32,655 nucleotides of DNA from NCBI GenBank assembly GCA_903864435.1, contig CAIPFY010000026.1, forward strand, positions 1 through 32,655, given 5' to 3'. This DNA comes from an uncultured Chloroflexota bacterium. Its GTDB lineage: Bacteria; Chloroflexota; Anaerolineae; Aggregatilineales; Phototrophicaceae. Both the position numbers and the translations under genes were made by a program. The number at the start of each line of letters is the position of its first letter. Within the stretch, counting starts at the first letter, position 1. Shown one piece after another: positions 30,708 through 32,655 of this stretch. The notes below the pieces were generated by a model. That model was not told the origin of the DNA, ran no database searches, and saw nothing but the letters and a program-made list of their open reading frames with translations.

Positions 30708-32522
30708 ATGACATGGCAGATTTCCATTTTTTCGATCATTCTCTGGGTCACAAGCCTCTTGTCATGGGCGGGCGCGTTCGTGGCGTGGCGGCGCTTGCAC
30801 ACCCGCGCTTCGCTGGCACTGGTTAGCCTGATGTGTTTTGCCGGCTTGTGGTCTTTCGCGCAGGGGACGCGCATTGCCGCTGTGGATTACGATTGGCAGA
30901 TTGCGTGGTTGTACGTTCAGTGGTTGGCGATCACCTTCACGCCAACGGTATGGTGCATCTTCATCCTGATTTTCATCGGTTACGAAAGCAAGGTTTTACG
31001 CCGCCTTTGGCTATTCTTTATTCCATCGGTGATCCTATATGGTTTGGTTCTAGCCAACGATCATCTGCAATTCATTTGGAAGGGGATTGAAGCCTACAAC
31101 ATCTCTGGCTTGCTGGCTTATCGAACCGTTCGCGGGAACGGTTTTGGCCTGACCGTTCTGTATTTTTACGTCATCATTGGGCTGTGTCTCATCGCGCTCA
31201 TTCGTACCATCCTGCACTCGAACGGGGTGGCGCGCCAGCAATTGATACTGGTGTTGATCGGCTTGCTCGCGCCGCTGGTCGGCAACATCTTGCAGGTTGC
31301 CAGTGTCACATCCAAGCTGTTCGACATCACGCCGTTGTTGCTCATCGTGTCCAGCATTATTTATCTGTGGGCGATGTTGGGGCTGAGACTGCTGGAAATT
31401 ATCCCTATCGCTCGCAATACGGTGGTAGAAAATTTGCAGGATGGGGTGATCGTGGTGGATCGCACCCAGCGAGTTGTGGATATGAACCCCAGCGCCTTCC
31501 GTTTTCTCAGCCCCCAATGGTCGAAATCCACGTTGATCGGACAACCCATTCAGACGGCACTGCCTGCGTGGATGCAGGTGATGTGGACGTTGATGGATAC
31601 GCCGACCCGCTTGAAGCAGACGGTTGAAGGGGAGGTGAGTGGGAAACCGGGGTTTATCGCCTTGCAACTGTCGCCGATTTACCAGAATCGCAGCCTCGAA
31701 TTTACGGGGTGGGCGCTGATGCTGCACGATGTCACGCTGGAGCAGCAGGCGCAGGCCGAACGTGAACGATTGCGGGAACAGGCGCAGGCCGAACATGAGC
31801 GCCTGCGGGAACAAGAGATGGAGATCAAACTGGAAAAAGAGCGTATTCATTTGCTCTCGCAGTTTATTCAGAACGCCGCCCATGAGTTTCGCACGCCGCT
31901 GACCGCCATCCGTTCCAGCGCGGAGTTGATTGACCGCGTGAACGATCTGGAACGCGCCCGTAAGAAAGCGCGGATGATTCAAGAGCAAGTGCAGCGCACA
32001 ACGCGCTTGGTGGATATGCTGCTGAAAATGGCGAGTTTCGACGGGATGCAGACCGCACCTTTCATGAGGACGGATGTCGTCGAACTCGTCGAAAGTGTTT
32101 GCCAGCAGATGCGAACGCGCTACGGCGAGTCGCCGGTGCTGCACTGGACGCGCCCCGCCCACCCGCTACCTGTGATGGGGATGGCGAATCAACTGCTGGA
32201 TGCTATCGGGCAGATTGTGGACAACGCCTATCGTTTCACCCCGCCGGAGGGGGCGATCACCGTTCGCATGGTTGCCGGGGGCGGGGTGCTTCAGGTGGAG
32301 GTACAGGACAGCGGGGCAGGCATCAGCGAAGAAGACCAAGCGCATATCTTCGAGGTGTTCTGGCGGCGGGATGAAGCGCACAGCACCCCCGGTTTCGGGC
32401 TGGGGCTGCCCATCGCGCTCCGCATCGTGCAGATGCACGGGGGGCGAATCGAAGTGGAGAGTCATGTGGGGCAGGGCAGCACTTTCCGCATGGTGTTGCC
32501 GGAAAGTGGCGCATCGGCCTAG
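30708..32522 (+). CDS. 7TM-PAS sensor histidine kinase, intact
   Basis: The 604-residue paralogue of the preceding gene has the same order of parts: seven helices (about 1-230), PAS (about 240-345), a long signalling helix, dimerisation domain and ATP-binding domain. The accepting histidine is H392 in AAHEFRTPL. The N-box (V-D-N-A-Y-R-F-T), V-Q-D-S-G-A-G-I and F-G-L-G-L-P-I-A are complete, so it should be active. The helix before the dimerisation domain has an 11-residue duplication (31746-31811) that the paralogue lacks. The 203-base gap to the upstream gene carries its own likely control sites, so the two are probably not strictly one operon. No response regulator is visible up to the window edge. 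Confidence 0.93.
   Translation: MTWQISIFSIILWVTSLLSWAGAFVAWRRLHTRASLALVSLMCFAGLWSFAQGTRIAAVDYDWQIAWLYVQWLAITFTPTVWCIFILIFIGYESKVLRRLWLFFIPSVILYGLVLANDHLQFIWKGIEAYNISGLLAYRTVRGNGFGLTVLYFYVIIGLCLIALIRTILHSNGVARQQLILVLIGLLAPLVGNILQVASVTSKLFDITPLLLIVSSIIYLWAMLGLRLLEIIPIARNTVVENLQDGVIVVDRTQRVVDMNPSAFRFLSPQWSKSTLIGQPIQTALPAWMQVMWTLMDTPTRLKQTVEGEVSGKPGFIALQLSPIYQNRSLEFTGWALMLHDVTLEQQAQAERERLREQAQAEHERLREQEMEIKLEKERIHLLSQFIQNAAHEFRTPLTAIRSSAELIDRVNDLERARKKARMIQEQVQRTTRLVDMLLKMASFDGMQTAPFMRTDVVELVESVCQQMRTRYGESPVLHWTRPAHPLPVMGMANQLLDAIGQIVDNAYRFTPPEGAITVRMVAGGGVLQVEVQDSGAGISEEDQAHIFEVFWRRDEAHSTPGFGLGLPIALRIVQMHGGRIEVESHVGQGSTFRMVLPESGASA
31746..31811 (+). repeat. 33-base tandem duplication in the kinase signalling helix
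   Basis: Two adjacent 33-base copies (31746-31778 and 31779-31811) differ at only a few sites and encode Q-A-Q-A-E-R-E-R-L-R-E and Q-A-Q-A-E-H-E-R-L-R-E. The preceding paralogue has one such unit. Eleven residues make about three helical turns, so the coiled-coil phase is nearly kept. Confidence 0.85.
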
Positions 32523-32625
32523 CCGCGAAAACCTGAAGATGATCGGTGTTCGATTCTGGGAGATCACTTAACTTTTAGAGTCACTGGTGATGTAATGTGC
32601 ATTCATATAAGAACAGGCTATAGTG

Positions 32626-32655
32626 ATGAACGAATCGGCAACGGTGGGCGATAAG
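32626..32655 (+). CDS. Possible start of a further gene, cut by the window edge
   Basis: An ATG at 32626 opens ten codons (M-N-E-S-A-T-V-G-D-K) to the edge. AGAACAGG lies about 8-15 bases ahead as a weak ribosome site. Too little is present to name a product; a response regulator partner for the kinases would be the most telling outcome. Confidence 0.35.
   Translation, partial: MNESATVGDK

Overview
The window reads as a chromosomal segment of a GC-rich bacterium, most likely a member of the Chloroflexota (Anaerolineae-like). This is inference from gene content, not from a marker gene: 7TM-PAS histidine kinases, secreted or lipid-anchored proteins with Thr/Pro-rich linkers, a PA14-SH3 secreted protein, a DUF4342 protein, a YacL-type PIN-TRAM protein, and -10 boxes placed next to start codons. 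No rRNA, tRNA, CRISPR array, prophage or insertion sequence was recognised.

Left part (1-9618) is a catabolic region. A truncated GntR/FCD regulator overlaps an SDR dehydrogenase, which is followed at once by an IolD-type thiamine-diphosphate enzyme that opens an inositol-derived ring. After a convergent hairpin comes an exported YVTN beta-propeller/di-haem cytochrome c protein on the minus strand. A minus-strand pair (2-hydroxyacid dehydrogenase, then an amidohydrolase-2/lactonase-type enzyme) ends in a clear intrinsic terminator. It diverges from a plus-strand pair (Gfo/Idh/MocA oxidoreductase, then a second SDR). Together these suggest oxidative breakdown of a cyclitol, sugar or sugar acid. 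The other classical inositol genes are not in view.

Middle part (9640-17686): signal peptidase II, a secreted PA14 plus double-SH3 protein that abuts an ornithine cyclodeaminase-family gene, an M24 metallopeptidase with all five metal ligands, an MGT-type glycosyltransferase, the remnant of an alpha/beta-hydrolase, a DUF4342 protein with its own terminator, a small two-helix membrane protein, and an SH3/WD40 exported protein broken by one extra base in a C5 run.

Right part (17817-32655) is envelope and signalling: a PAS-PAS histidine kinase, a CrtC/lipocalin-like secreted protein, a PIN-TRAM membrane protein, a HEAT-repeat membrane protein followed directly by a lipoprotein, a GH-A clan glycoside-hydrolase-like protein with an apparently leaderless promoter, a GT39-like membrane glycosyltransferase, and two tandem paralogous 7TM-PAS histidine kinases. 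The first of these paralogues lacks the phospho-accepting histidine while keeping its ATP-binding residues; the second is intact and carries an 11-residue duplication in its signalling helix. No response regulator is visible.

Scattered G/C-rich palindromic repeats of one family (about 9640-9778, 16409-16470, 22446-22566, 26223-26407) occur between genes. One copy (27055-27219) lies in frame inside the GT39-like gene and is translated. The strongest leads are the histidine-less kinase paired with its intact paralogue, the translated repeat, and the incomplete IolD-centred catabolic cluster.
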